A stretch of DNA of 50,147 nucleotides from Bacillota bacterium (lineage in GTDB: Bacteria > Bacillota > Bacilli > Paenibacillales > Paenibacillaceae): contig JAEWJS010000002.1 in NCBI GenBank assembly GCA_023386495.1, forward strand, positions 1 to 50,147, read 5' to 3'. Positions 25,176 to 32,699 of the stretch are shown piece by piece. The notes below the pieces were generated by a model that was not told where the DNA came from, searched no databases, and was given only the letters and a program-made list of their open reading frames with translations. How positions within the stretch are numbered: position 1 is the stretch's first letter; each line of letters starts with the position of its first letter. Made by a program: the position numbers and the translations under genes.

Positions 25176-25994
25176 ATGAGAACAAGACTTCTACTCGCGA
25201 CGACGGTTATCGTATGTCTGCTGTTCGGCGCATTCACGCTGCAGCACATGGGCACCGGATTATCGAGCGCAACGTTCAGCAACGCGACGTTAACGCTGGG
25301 CTCCTCGGGCAAGGATGTGGTCGAGCTTCAGGGAAGGTTAAAATATCTGGGCTATTATGACGGCAAGGTGGACGGCGACTTCGGCCCGAAGACGAAAAAC
25401 GCCGTAACCTGGTTCCAATGGAAATTCGGCTTGAAGTCGGATGGCATCGTCGCGGGCAAGACGAAGGTCAAGCTATGGGAAGCGACGAAAAATTGGCGTC
25501 CGACCGCCGCGGACGTACCGCAGGCCAATACCGGAGCCGGCAATGCCGGCGGTACAGGGGCTGCAGGCGGCGGAGCGGCGCAAGGGGGCAGCAATCAAGC
25601 CGGCGGTACCAGTCTTGCCAAGACGAACAATCTGGGACTGACGGCCAATGACCTAAAAATAATGGCGAATGCGGTGTACGGAGAGGCGCGAGGCGAGCCG
25701 TATGAGGGGCAAGTCGCGGTTGCGGCCGTCATCCTCAATCGGGTCAAATCGCCGAGCTTCCCGAATACGGCCTCAGGCGTCATCTTTCAACCAGGCGCCT
25801 TCACGGCCGTCGCGGATGGCCAGATTTGGCTGACGCCGAACGAGAACGCGAAGCGGGCCGTGCAAGACGCGATTAACGGCTGGGATCCGTCCGGCGGGTG
25901 CATCTACTATTTCAATCCGGTAACGGCTACGTCCAAGTGGATCTGGTCGCGTCCGCAAGTGAAGACGATCGGCAAACATGTTTTCTGCATGTAA
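25176..25994 (+). CDS. sleB: Spore cortex-lytic enzyme SleB
   Basis: SleB is a lytic transglycosylase that breaks muramic-lactam cortex peptidoglycan during germination. The 272-residue protein has an N-terminal signal segment (about 4-24) and a peptidoglycan-binding domain (about 40-100, LGSSGKDVVELQGRLKYLGYY and DFGPKTKNAVTWFQ). A Gly/Ala/Asn-rich linker leads to the Hydrolase_2 catalytic domain (about 150-272) with the essential Glu in VYGEARGEPYEGQ, then AAVILNRVKS and IYYFNPVTATSKW. It has its own sigma-G promoter and terminators on both sides. The usual partner ypeB is not adjacent. Confidence 0.93.
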   Translation: MRTRLLLATTVIVCLLFGAFTLQHMGTGLSSATFSNATLTLGSSGKDVVELQGRLKYLGYYDGKVDGDFGPKTKNAVTWFQWKFGLKSDGIVAGKTKVKLWEATKNWRPTAADVPQANTGAGNAGGTGAAGGGAAQGGSNQAGGTSLAKTNNLGLTANDLKIMANAVYGEARGEPYEGQVAVAAVILNRVKSPSFPNTASGVIFQPGAFTAVADGQIWLTPNENAKRAVQDAINGWDPSGGCIYYFNPVTATSKWIWSRPQVKTIGKHVFCM

Positions 25995-26013
25995 GGCATA
26001 AGGCAGCGAGAGC

Positions 26014-26104
26014 AGAAGAAGCAACCTGGCAGCAGCAGCCGACTAGCCGGCGAAGACGATCGGCTAGCGCGGGAGAGCTCGCCTTCGGTTGCTTCTTCCT
26101 TTTC
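26014..26104 (+). terminator. Branched terminator after sleB
   Basis: GAAGAAGCAACC near 26014-26025 pairs with GGTTGCTTCTTC at 26087-26098, leading to CCTTTTC. A nested stem CTAGCCG...CGGCTAG lies within the loop. Confidence 0.7.
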
Positions 26105-26162
26105 GAATCAGTTAGAATGTAAGCGAGATTGCATGGGGGATTATGGAAAGGGGTTGAACGGA

Positions 26163-27449
26163 TTGAACGACAGCCAATTCGAACGCGGCCAGATCGGCCG
26201 GCTGCGTATTCACGTGCTTCCTACGAAGCGCTTCAAGACCTACGCCATTGCGTTATATGCAGGTGTGCCGCTGCGCGAGGACACGGTTACCCAGACCGCG
26301 CTGGTGCCATTCGTGCTGCGGAGGGGAACGGCATCCACGCCGGAGACGCGGGCGTTCCGCGAGCGGCTGGACGACATGTACGGCGCAGGCTTCGGCTTCG
26401 ACGTCATGAAACGCGGCGATGCCCAAATCGTCAGCTTCCGAATGGATGTCATCCATGATCAATTCGTCTCTGCGAAGCAATCGCTGCTCGAGGACGCGCT
26501 CCGATTATTGGGCGAAGTAGTAACGCTGCCTGCGACGGAGAACGGTGTCTTCTTGGATAAATACGTGCGTGCGGAGTCCACCACGCTGCGCAAGCGGCTG
26601 GAAGCGATCGTGAACGACAAGGTTCGTTACGCAGCCGAACGCTGCCTGGAGGAGATGTGCGCCGACGAGCCATACCGCTTGCATGCGTTAGGACGCATTG
26701 CCGATCTTGACGCGATTACGCCAGCATCCCTGCATGAGCATTACAACCAATGGCTTAGCCAAGCTTCCTTCGATCTCTATGTAGCGGGCGATACGTCGCT
26801 TAGCCAGGTGAGCGAGCTCGTCGCGAACAGCTTCAAGCTTCCTGCCGGCGAGCCTGCAGGCTATGCGGCTTCGGAGCACCGGCCGGCGGCACGCGAGCCG
26901 AGGACGGTCGTCGAGAAGATGGACGTCGGGCAAGGCAAGCTGAACATGGGCTTGCGGTCTGCCGTCAGCTACGCAGACGACGCCTACCCTGCCGCGCTGA
27001 TGTACAACGGCATCTTGGGCGGATACCCGCACTCCAAGCTGTTCATCAACGTCCGCGAGAAGGAGAGTCTGGCTTACTATGCCGCTTCGCGATATGACGG
27101 GCATAAGGGCATTCTGACGATTCAGTCCGGCATCGAGATCCAGCATTACGAGCGGGCGGTCGCCATCATTAAGCAGCAGCTGGAATCGATGAAGAAGGGC
27201 GATATCGGCGAGCTGGAGATGTCGCAGACGAAGGCGATGATCGCCAACCATCTGCGCGAAATCCAAGACTCGGCAGCCGAGATGATCGGCTTCGACTTCA
27301 ACGCGATTCTGTCCGGCAGAACCCGCGAAGCGCTGCAACTGCTGGACGAAGTGAATCGCGTCACCAAGGATGATATCATGCAGGTAGCAGGCCAAGTAAG
27401 TCTGGATACGATCTATTTCCTGCGTGACGAGAAGGAGGCGCAAGCGTAA
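26163..27449 (+). CDS. ymfF: M16-family peptidase-like protein YmfF (inactive partner)
   Basis: A pitrilysin-fold protein of about 428 residues. The place where the zinc motif HxxEH should lie reads LVPFVLRRGTAST, so it lacks the catalytic residues. The C-terminal half keeps the substrate-binding signature in YNGILGGYPHSKLFINVREKESLAYYAASRYD. M16 proteins often work as an active/inactive pair, and the next gene, ymfH, has the active site. TTG 26163 is preferred because AAAGGGG at 26147-26153 is about 9 nt upstream; ATG 26133 in the same frame is possible. It overlaps ymfH by one base (TAATG). Confidence 0.88.
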   Translation: MNDSQFERGQIGRLRIHVLPTKRFKTYAIALYAGVPLREDTVTQTALVPFVLRRGTASTPETRAFRERLDDMYGAGFGFDVMKRGDAQIVSFRMDVIHDQFVSAKQSLLEDALRLLGEVVTLPATENGVFLDKYVRAESTTLRKRLEAIVNDKVRYAAERCLEEMCADEPYRLHALGRIADLDAITPASLHEHYNQWLSQASFDLYVAGDTSLSQVSELVANSFKLPAGEPAGYAASEHRPAAREPRTVVEKMDVGQGKLNMGLRSAVSYADDAYPAALMYNGILGGYPHSKLFINVREKESLAYYAASRYDGHKGILTIQSGIEIQHYERAVAIIKQQLESMKKGDIGELEMSQTKAMIANHLREIQDSAAEMIGFDFNAILSGRTREALQLLDEVNRVTKDDIMQVAGQVSLDTIYFLRDEKEAQA

Positions 27450-28738
27450 TGGAGACCATACAGTACCCAGGCGTCCGAGAGACGCTGTATCGCGAGACGA
27501 TGGAGAATGGGCTCGAGGTCTACGTGCTGCCGAAGGAAGGCTTTCAGAAGACGTACGCAACCTTCTCAACGCGCTACGGTTCCGTCGACAATCATTTTGC
27601 CGTCGCAGGGAGCGGGCCGATCCGGGTGCCCGACGGCATCGCGCATTTTCTCGAGCATAAGATGTTCGAGGAGCCGGAAGGCGACATCTTCGCGACATTC
27701 GCCTCGCAGGGCGCGTCCGCGAATGCGTTCACGAGCTTCGACCGCACGGTATATCTGTTCTCCGCTACGGAGAACATTCCGGACAATATCGCCACGCTCG
27801 TGAACTTCGTGCAGAATCCTTACTTCACGGACGAGAACGTGAACAAGGAGAAGGGCATCATCGAACAAGAGATCAATATGTACAAGGACAACCCGGATTG
27901 GCGCGTCTACTTCGGCTTGATCGCCGCGATGTATCACGTCCATCCCGTTCATATCGATATCGCGGGCACCGTAGAGTCGATCTACCGGATCGACAAGGAG
28001 ACGTTGTACCGCTGCTACGAGACCTTCTACCATCCGTCGAATATGATGCTGTTCGTGGTCGGCGGCGTTCAACCCGATGAGGTCATGAAGCTGGTGCGCG
28101 ACAACCAAGCCGGGAAGAGCTTCCCTGAGCAGGGCGCCATTAACCGCATTTTCGATGAGGAGCCGACGGCCGTGAGGCAGGCGAGACTGACGACGAATCT
28201 GCCTGTATCCTTGCCCAAAGTCATGTTCGGGTTCAAGGAGAAGACGGTGCCGAACACTGTCGAGCAGCTGCTAAGGCGGGAAGTCACGACGAAGCTGATG
28301 CTTGAAGCGCTGATCGGCCCGAGCTCAGAGCTGTACCAAAGCTTGTATGACGATAACTTGATCTCCGACGGATTCGGCAACGAGTATAATTCGAGCATGC
28401 AATACGCGTTCTCGGTGCTCGGCGGCGACACGCGGGATCCCGACGAATTGCTGCGCCGCATCCGGGCTTCCGTCGACGCGACGCTCGAGAAGGGGCTGAA
28501 CGCCGAATCATTCGAACGGACCAAGCGCAAACGGCTGGGCGGTTACCTGCGCATGCTGAATTCGCCGGAATCGATTGCGAACGAATTCACGCGATACCGC
28601 TTCCGGGGCGGCGATCTGTTCGAGCTTCTTGAGCTGTACGAGACGATCAGTCTAGATGAGGCGAACGCCCGGCTTCGCGAGCATTTCGATTGGAATCAGA
28701 TGGCGGTGTCGATCGTCGCGAACAAGGGGCAGGCATGA
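27449..28738 (+). CDS. ymfH: M16-family zinc protease YmfH
   Basis: A 429-residue pitrilysin-type protease. The zinc motif is HFLEH in DGIAHFLEHKMFEEPEG, and a Glu-rich GIIEQEINMYKDNPDWRV supplies the distal ligand. The later SSELYQSLYDDNLISDGFGNEYN is the C-terminal domain signature. YmfF and YmfH form the likely catalytic pair, and similar pairs process peptides and bacteriocins in other bacteria, but the substrate here is unknown. Its stop overlaps the ymfI start in an ATGA arrangement. Confidence 0.9.
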   Translation: METIQYPGVRETLYRETMENGLEVYVLPKEGFQKTYATFSTRYGSVDNHFAVAGSGPIRVPDGIAHFLEHKMFEEPEGDIFATFASQGASANAFTSFDRTVYLFSATENIPDNIATLVNFVQNPYFTDENVNKEKGIIEQEINMYKDNPDWRVYFGLIAAMYHVHPVHIDIAGTVESIYRIDKETLYRCYETFYHPSNMMLFVVGGVQPDEVMKLVRDNQAGKSFPEQGAINRIFDEEPTAVRQARLTTNLPVSLPKVMFGFKEKTVPNTVEQLLRREVTTKLMLEALIGPSSELYQSLYDDNLISDGFGNEYNSSMQYAFSVLGGDTRDPDELLRRIRASVDATLEKGLNAESFERTKRKRLGGYLRMLNSPESIANEFTRYRFRGGDLFELLELYETISLDEANARLREHFDWNQMAVSIVANKGQA

Positions 28739-29481
28739 AGCCGCTGCAGGACATGACGGTGCTTATTACGGGAGGCAGCCGCGGCATCGGGGCCGCGATT
28801 GCTTCCCGCTTCGCGGCGGAGCGAATGAATATCGTCATTCATTATCTGCATTCGCATGAAGCCGCCAACGAGACGGCACGAACGTGCATGCGGCTCGGGG
28901 CGAATGTCATGACGGTGTCTGCGGACATCCGGTCACGCGAACAGCTTCAGCGGATGAAAGAGAAGCTGGAGCAGCACGGCATGGTGCCGGACATTCTGGT
29001 CAATAATGCAGGCGTGTCCCATTACGGCATGCTGGCCGACGTCACCGACGAAGTATGGGAGGATGTCATGGCCGTTAACCTGAAAGGGCTGTTCCTCAGC
29101 TCGCAGATCTTCATGCCGTCCATGATCGCCCAGCGTTACGGCCGCATTATTAACGTGTCCTCGATCTGGGGGCTGTCCGGCGCTTCTTGCGAAGTGCTGT
29201 ATTCGACGACGAAGGGCGGCGTGAACGCCTTCACGAAGGCGCTGGCCAAGGAACTTGCGCCTTCCGGCGTGACGGTGAACGCGGTAGCGCCCGGCGCAGT
29301 CGATACCGCGATGCTGGGCAATCTGGATGCGAGCGAAGTATCGGCACTGCAGGAGGAAATACCGGCAGGCCGTCTCGCGCAGCCGGACGAGATCGCCTCG
29401 CTCGTCTATTTTCTGGCGCTGCCGGAGTCGAGCTACATTACCGGGCAAATTATAAGCCCTAACGGCGGATGGCTGACGTAA
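28735..29481 (+). CDS. ymfI: Short-chain dehydrogenase/reductase YmfI (FabG-like)
   Basis: A classical SDR of 248 residues, probably a 3-oxoacyl-ACP reductase-like enzyme. It shows the cofactor motif TGGSRGIG near residue 13, NNAG, the catalytic VSSIWG Ser and YSTTK (Tyr-x3-Lys), and the PGAVDTAML loop. The frame is open upstream into ymfH, but the start MKPLQDMTVLITGG at 28735 agrees with homologues and with the ATGA overlap. It ends with a hydrophobic ITGQIISPNGGW typical of FabG. The real substrate is not known. Confidence 0.88.
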   Translation: MKPLQDMTVLITGGSRGIGAAIASRFAAERMNIVIHYLHSHEAANETARTCMRLGANVMTVSADIRSREQLQRMKEKLEQHGMVPDILVNNAGVSHYGMLADVTDEVWEDVMAVNLKGLFLSSQIFMPSMIAQRYGRIINVSSIWGLSGASCEVLYSTTKGGVNAFTKALAKELAPSGVTVNAVAPGAVDTAMLGNLDASEVSALQEEIPAGRLAQPDEIASLVYFLALPESSYITGQIISPNGGWLT

Positions 29482-29606
29482 CCTTGCCGGACTGAAACTT
29501 TTCACCGCTATTATTCGTCGCATAATAAAGGCCGTTCCTGTCCACAATAGAACTGTTGATCATTCCTTAATCACAATCAAGATACACCGCGAGGAGGATG
29601 AAAGGC

Positions 29607-29861
29607 ATGGCAACCGTTCTAACGAAATTCGATCACTGGAAGCAATTTTTGGGCGACCGCGTAGAGGCAGCGAAGAAGATTGGTCTCAGCGAAGAGACGA
29701 TCTCGAAGCTCGCTTACGAAATCGGCGAATTTTTGGATCAGAAGGTTGATCCGAAGAACGACGAAGAGCGCGTGCTTAAGGAATTGTGGGATGTCGGCGA
29801 TACCGAGGAACGCAAGACGATTGCACGCTTGATGGTCAAATTGGCGGAAAACAACGCGTAA
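29607..29861 (+). CDS. ymfJ: DUF3243 protein YmfJ
   Basis: An 84-residue soluble protein of family DUF3243, reading TKFDHWKQFLGDRVEAAK and GEFLDQKVDPKNDEERVLKELW. It is mostly helical and charged. ATG 29607 is preferred over ATG 29598 because GGAGG at 29593-29597 abuts the earlier codon. It follows ymfI and precedes ymfK as in B. subtilis. No biochemical function is established. A CATAATA at 29521-29527 resembles a sigma-G -10, but I find no matching -35. Confidence 0.85.
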   Translation: MATVLTKFDHWKQFLGDRVEAAKKIGLSEETISKLAYEIGEFLDQKVDPKNDEERVLKELWDVGDTEERKTIARLMVKLAENNA

Positions 29862-29869
29862 ACACGTTT

Positions 29870-29907
29870 GGCAGACAAGCCTCCGACTCTCTGGGGGCTT
29901 TTCTGCC
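29870..29907 (+). terminator. Intrinsic terminator after ymfJ
   Basis: GGCAGACAAGCCTCC and GGGGGCTTTTCTGCC form a long stem with a G-U pair and an interior bulge, around 29870-29907. Confidence 0.65.
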
Positions 29908-30008
29908 ATATTTCAACGAGGATCGGCAGGAGATTGGCGAATATTGTAGAAAAAGATATACGGTGAGCAATCATTCCTACCTAAATCCTTCCACCGATGA
30001 GGTGCTTC

Positions 30009-30773
30009 ATGGAATATAAACAATGGTATATGGAATACAAGATCCACAAGAACCGTCCGGGTCTCCTGGGCGATATCGCGTCCCTGCTCGGGATGCTGGA
30101 AGTGAACATTCTGACGATCAACGGCGTCGAAGACCGTACGCGCGGCATGCTGCTGCAGACGGATGACGACGAGAAGATAGAGCTGCTCGGCAAGATGCTG
30201 AAAAAGGTCGATAACATTACCGTCAATGCGCTGCGTCCGCCGAAGCTCGTCGACATTCTGGCCGTCAGGCACGGGCGGTATATCGAGCGCGATTCCGACG
30301 ACCGCAAGACGTTTCGGTTCACGCGGGATGAGCTGGGGATGCTGGTCGATTTTCTCGGGGAACTGTTCAAGCGGGAAGGCAATCAAGTCGTCGGACTGCG
30401 CGGCATGCCGCGGGTGGGCAAGACCGAATCGATCATCGCGGGAAGCGTCTGCTCCAATAAGCGCTGGGCGTTCGTCTCGTCGACGCTGCTGAGGCAGACC
30501 GTGCGCAGCCAGATGTCGGAGGAAGAGATGAATCCGAACAATATCTTCATTATTGACGGCATCGTAAGCACGATTCGCTCCAACGAAAAGCATGCTGCGC
30601 TGATCGAGGATATTATGGCGATGTCTTCGACGAAGGTGATCGAGCATCCGGATATTTTCGTTCGGGAATCGAAGTATGAATACAGCGACTTCGACTGCAT
30701 CATCGAGCTTCGCAACACGCCGGATGAAGAGATTACATACGAGACCTTCACGACGAACTACGATGACCTATAA
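30009..30773 (+). CDS. ymfK: DUF3388 protein YmfK with ACT-like and P-loop regions
   Basis: A 254-residue protein of the DUF3388 family. Residues of about 5-60 look like an ACT-type regulatory fold (NRPGLLGDIASLLGMLEVNILTING cut at positions 11-35). A second part has a P-loop-like GMPRVGKTES (about residue 135) and IFIIDGIVST, which could be a Walker B-like strand. This suggests ligand sensing joined to nucleotide binding, but this is an inference. ATG 30009 follows GAGGTG and fits the B. subtilis YmfK start. It sits 27 bp before rodZ. Its function is not known. Confidence 0.83.
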   Translation: MEYKQWYMEYKIHKNRPGLLGDIASLLGMLEVNILTINGVEDRTRGMLLQTDDDEKIELLGKMLKKVDNITVNALRPPKLVDILAVRHGRYIERDSDDRKTFRFTRDELGMLVDFLGELFKREGNQVVGLRGMPRVGKTESIIAGSVCSNKRWAFVSSTLLRQTVRSQMSEEEMNPNNIFIIDGIVSTIRSNEKHAALIEDIMAMSSTKVIEHPDIFVRESKYEYSDFDCIIELRNTPDEEITYETFTTNYDDL

Positions 30774-30800
30774 TTGACACCAAACTCAGGAGGTGAGGAC

Positions 30801-31718
30801 ATGTCGGATCTGGGCAATCTCCTCAAGAAGGCTCGCGAACAGAGAGGATACTCGCTGGATGATATCCAGGAGATGACGAAGATCAGGAAGCGCTATCTGG
30901 AGGCGATCGAAGAAGGGGAGTACAAGGTGCTGCCCGGTAACTTCTATGTGAGGGCCTTCGTCAAAAATTACGCGGAGACCGTCGGGCTGGACGCGGAAGA
31001 GGTACTGCGGCTGTATCACAGGGATATGCCGGCCACCGTGTCCGAAACGGTCCCTGAGCAGCCAATGATGAATAAGCGCAGGGCATCGGCGCATGCTTCC
31101 GACCGGTGGAGCAAATGGGGGTTCCGCCTGTTGATGTGGTCCTTCCTCGCGCTGATTGCCGTCGTGGTGTACGTGTATGCGATCAACAATCAAGACGGCA
31201 CCAATCAGGATGTGACCGATGACGGCTCGCTCATTACGGATCAGACGGAACTCCCGGAAGGCGAGCCGGACGACCAGACGGTATCCGGTGACGGCGCGGA
31301 CGAGACCGACCCTCCGAATACGGCCGCGGGTGACGACGGTACGCCGCCTGCCACGGTAGTCGAAGAGCCGACGCCGCAAGTTGAGCTGACGTTCGTGGAA
31401 GCCGTGAACAGCACGACGGACAAGTTCACGATCAGCACGCAAGGCATACATAAGTATGAATTCACGATTCCGGAAGGCAAGGACAGTTGGATCGAAGTGC
31501 GGGCGAACAACCGCAACGGCGACATCCATCATTATAAGGTAGAGAACGGACCGCAGGTTATAACCAAAGAGCTCGAGGGCACGGTATTCCTCAACATCGG
31601 CGCTACGGCGAACGTCGAGATCCGCATTGACGGCGTGCTGCTGGAGGACGGGAACAAAACGCGCAAACGGTTCATCATCGAGCCGGCTGCGGCGTCGGTC
31701 GATTCTGCCGTACAATAG
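30801..31718 (+). CDS. rodZ: Cell-shape protein RodZ (YmfM)
   Basis: RodZ links MreB filaments to the membrane in rod-shape elongation. The 305-residue protein has an N-terminal helix-turn-helix domain (about 1-85; LKKAREQRGYSLDDIQEMTK and YKVLPGNFYVRAFVKNYAE) and a basic stretch. A single membrane span follows around residues 112-132 (LLMWSFLALIAVVVYVYAI), then an acidic Thr/Pro/Asp linker. A C-terminal DUF4115 beta domain starts near VELTFVEAVNS. ATG 30801 has AGGAGGTGAGG upstream. In B. subtilis (ymfM) it lies between ymfK/L and pgsA. Confidence 0.93.
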   Translation: MSDLGNLLKKAREQRGYSLDDIQEMTKIRKRYLEAIEEGEYKVLPGNFYVRAFVKNYAETVGLDAEEVLRLYHRDMPATVSETVPEQPMMNKRRASAHASDRWSKWGFRLLMWSFLALIAVVVYVYAINNQDGTNQDVTDDGSLITDQTELPEGEPDDQTVSGDGADETDPPNTAAGDDGTPPATVVEEPTPQVELTFVEAVNSTTDKFTISTQGIHKYEFTIPEGKDSWIEVRANNRNGDIHHYKVENGPQVITKELEGTVFLNIGATANVEIRIDGVLLEDGNKTRKRFIIEPAAASVDSAVQ

Positions 31719-31798
31719 CAGTCTAACAATCGTATAAGAAGGCATCGGCGGGTTAACCTATGCATAGGAGCAATACTTCCATGCAGAGGAGCTATGCC

Positions 31799-31978
31799 AT
31801 GACTGCTAGCTGGATCGTTACGATACTCGGCGTTCTCGTCGCCCTCCTGGGTTGGTACTTGACGCCGAGCAATTGGGGCTACGGACTCGTCGGGTTTGGG
31901 CTGGCGCATATCGTGCTGGGCATTCTCGACATGTTCCGCATACCCGTGAGCGATCGGACAAGGAGATCGTTCGAATGA
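31799..31978 (+). CDS. Small two-helix membrane protein (unknown)
   Basis: A 59-residue protein with two hydrophobic helices, roughly residues 4-19 (IVTILGVLVALLGWYL) and 25-40 (YGLVGFGLAHIVLGIL). They are separated by a short polar TPSNWG turn, and the tail is basic (RTRRSFE). The start ATG 31799 is supported by GAGGAGC at 31785-31791; the frame opens at 31760. I do not recognise a family. It sits between rodZ and yajQ with a terminator right after it. The coding potential is good but the function is open. Confidence 0.7.
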   Translation: MTASWIVTILGVLVALLGWYLTPSNWGYGLVGFGLAHIVLGILDMFRIPVSDRTRRSFE

Positions 31979-31979
31979 G

Positions 31980-32005
31980 AAGGCATCCCAGGATGCCTTT
32001 TTTGC
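31980..32005 (+). terminator. Intrinsic terminator after the small membrane protein gene
   Basis: AAGGCATC at 31980-31987 pairs with GATGCCTT at 31992-31999 across a short loop, followed by a T4 run. Confidence 0.88.
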
Positions 32006-32016
32006 GTTGCTTGAAT

Positions 32017-32046
32017 TTGCCTTGTCAGCGTTGTGTGAGGTATAAT
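32017..32046 (+). promoter_or_regulatory. Promoter of yajQ
   Basis: TATAAT at 32041-32046 with TTGCCT at 32017-32022, an 18-bp spacer. A closer TTGTCA at 32022-32027 leaves only 13 bp and is less likely. Confidence 0.6.
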
Positions 32047-32079
32047 CTGCGGTATTAGGATAACGAAGGAGTGCAGGCA

Positions 32080-32571
32080 ATGAGTTCGGAGAGTTCATTC
32101 GATATCGTGTCTAAGGTGGACATGCAGGAGCTGAACAACGCCGTCCAGCAGGCCGAGCGTGAGATCGAGACGCGCTTCGACTTCAAGGGCAGCAAGAGCA
32201 GCATCAAGATCGAGAAGGAAGATTTGGTCGTCGCTTCGGATGACGAATACAAGCTGAAGAGCGTGATCGATATTCTGCAAGGCAAGATGATCAAGCGCGG
32301 CGTGCCGATCGGCAACCTGGATTACGGCAAGATCGAGCCGGCGTCGCTCGGAACCGTCCGGCAGCGCATTAAGCTGAAGCAAGGGATCGATCAAGACGCA
32401 TCGAAGAAGATTAACACCCTGATTCGCGATTCCAAGCTGAAGGTGAAGAGCCAGACGCAAGGCGATCAGATTCGCGTGACCGGCAAGAGCCGCGATGACC
32501 TGCAAGCGGTCATGCAGATGCTTCGCGGGGCGGATCTAGGCGTCGAACTTCAATTCACGAATTATCGGTAG
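32080..32571 (+). CDS. yajQ: YajQ-family nucleotide-binding protein
   Basis: A 163-residue protein of the UPF0234/YajQ family. The diagnostic N-terminus reads SFDIVSKVDMQELNNAV and TRFDFKGSKSSIKI, followed by a repeated ferredoxin-like domain ending in GADLGVELQFTNYR. Family members bind nucleotides, and one in Xanthomonas binds cyclic di-GMP; whether this one does is unknown. ATG 32080 follows GAAGGAGTG. It stands alone between terminators. Confidence 0.9.
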   Translation: MSSESSFDIVSKVDMQELNNAVQQAEREIETRFDFKGSKSSIKIEKEDLVVASDDEYKLKSVIDILQGKMIKRGVPIGNLDYGKIEPASLGTVRQRIKLKQGIDQDASKKINTLIRDSKLKVKSQTQGDQIRVTGKSRDDLQAVMQMLRGADLGVELQFTNYR

Positions 32572-32585
32572 GGATAGCCATTATT

Positions 32586-32626
32586 GACCCCGCAAAGCCG
32601 TATTTGACGCGGCTGGCGGGGCTTTT
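32586..32626 (+). terminator. Intrinsic terminator after yajQ
   Basis: CCCCGC-AGCCG near 32588-32600 pairs with CGGCT-GGCGGGG at 32610-32621, followed by CTTTT. Confidence 0.8.
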
Positions 32627-32632
32627 CCATTT

Positions 32633-32662
32633 TTGACATGCCGCGAAGCCTTGTATTATACT
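32633..32662 (+). promoter_or_regulatory. Promoter of rimO
   Basis: A perfect TTGACA at 32633-32638 and TATACT at 32657-32662, spacer 18 bp. It partly overlaps the tail of the yajQ terminator. Confidence 0.65.
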
Positions 32663-32699
32663 TGTCTGGATAGTTGGATATCGGTCTGGAGGACACAGC

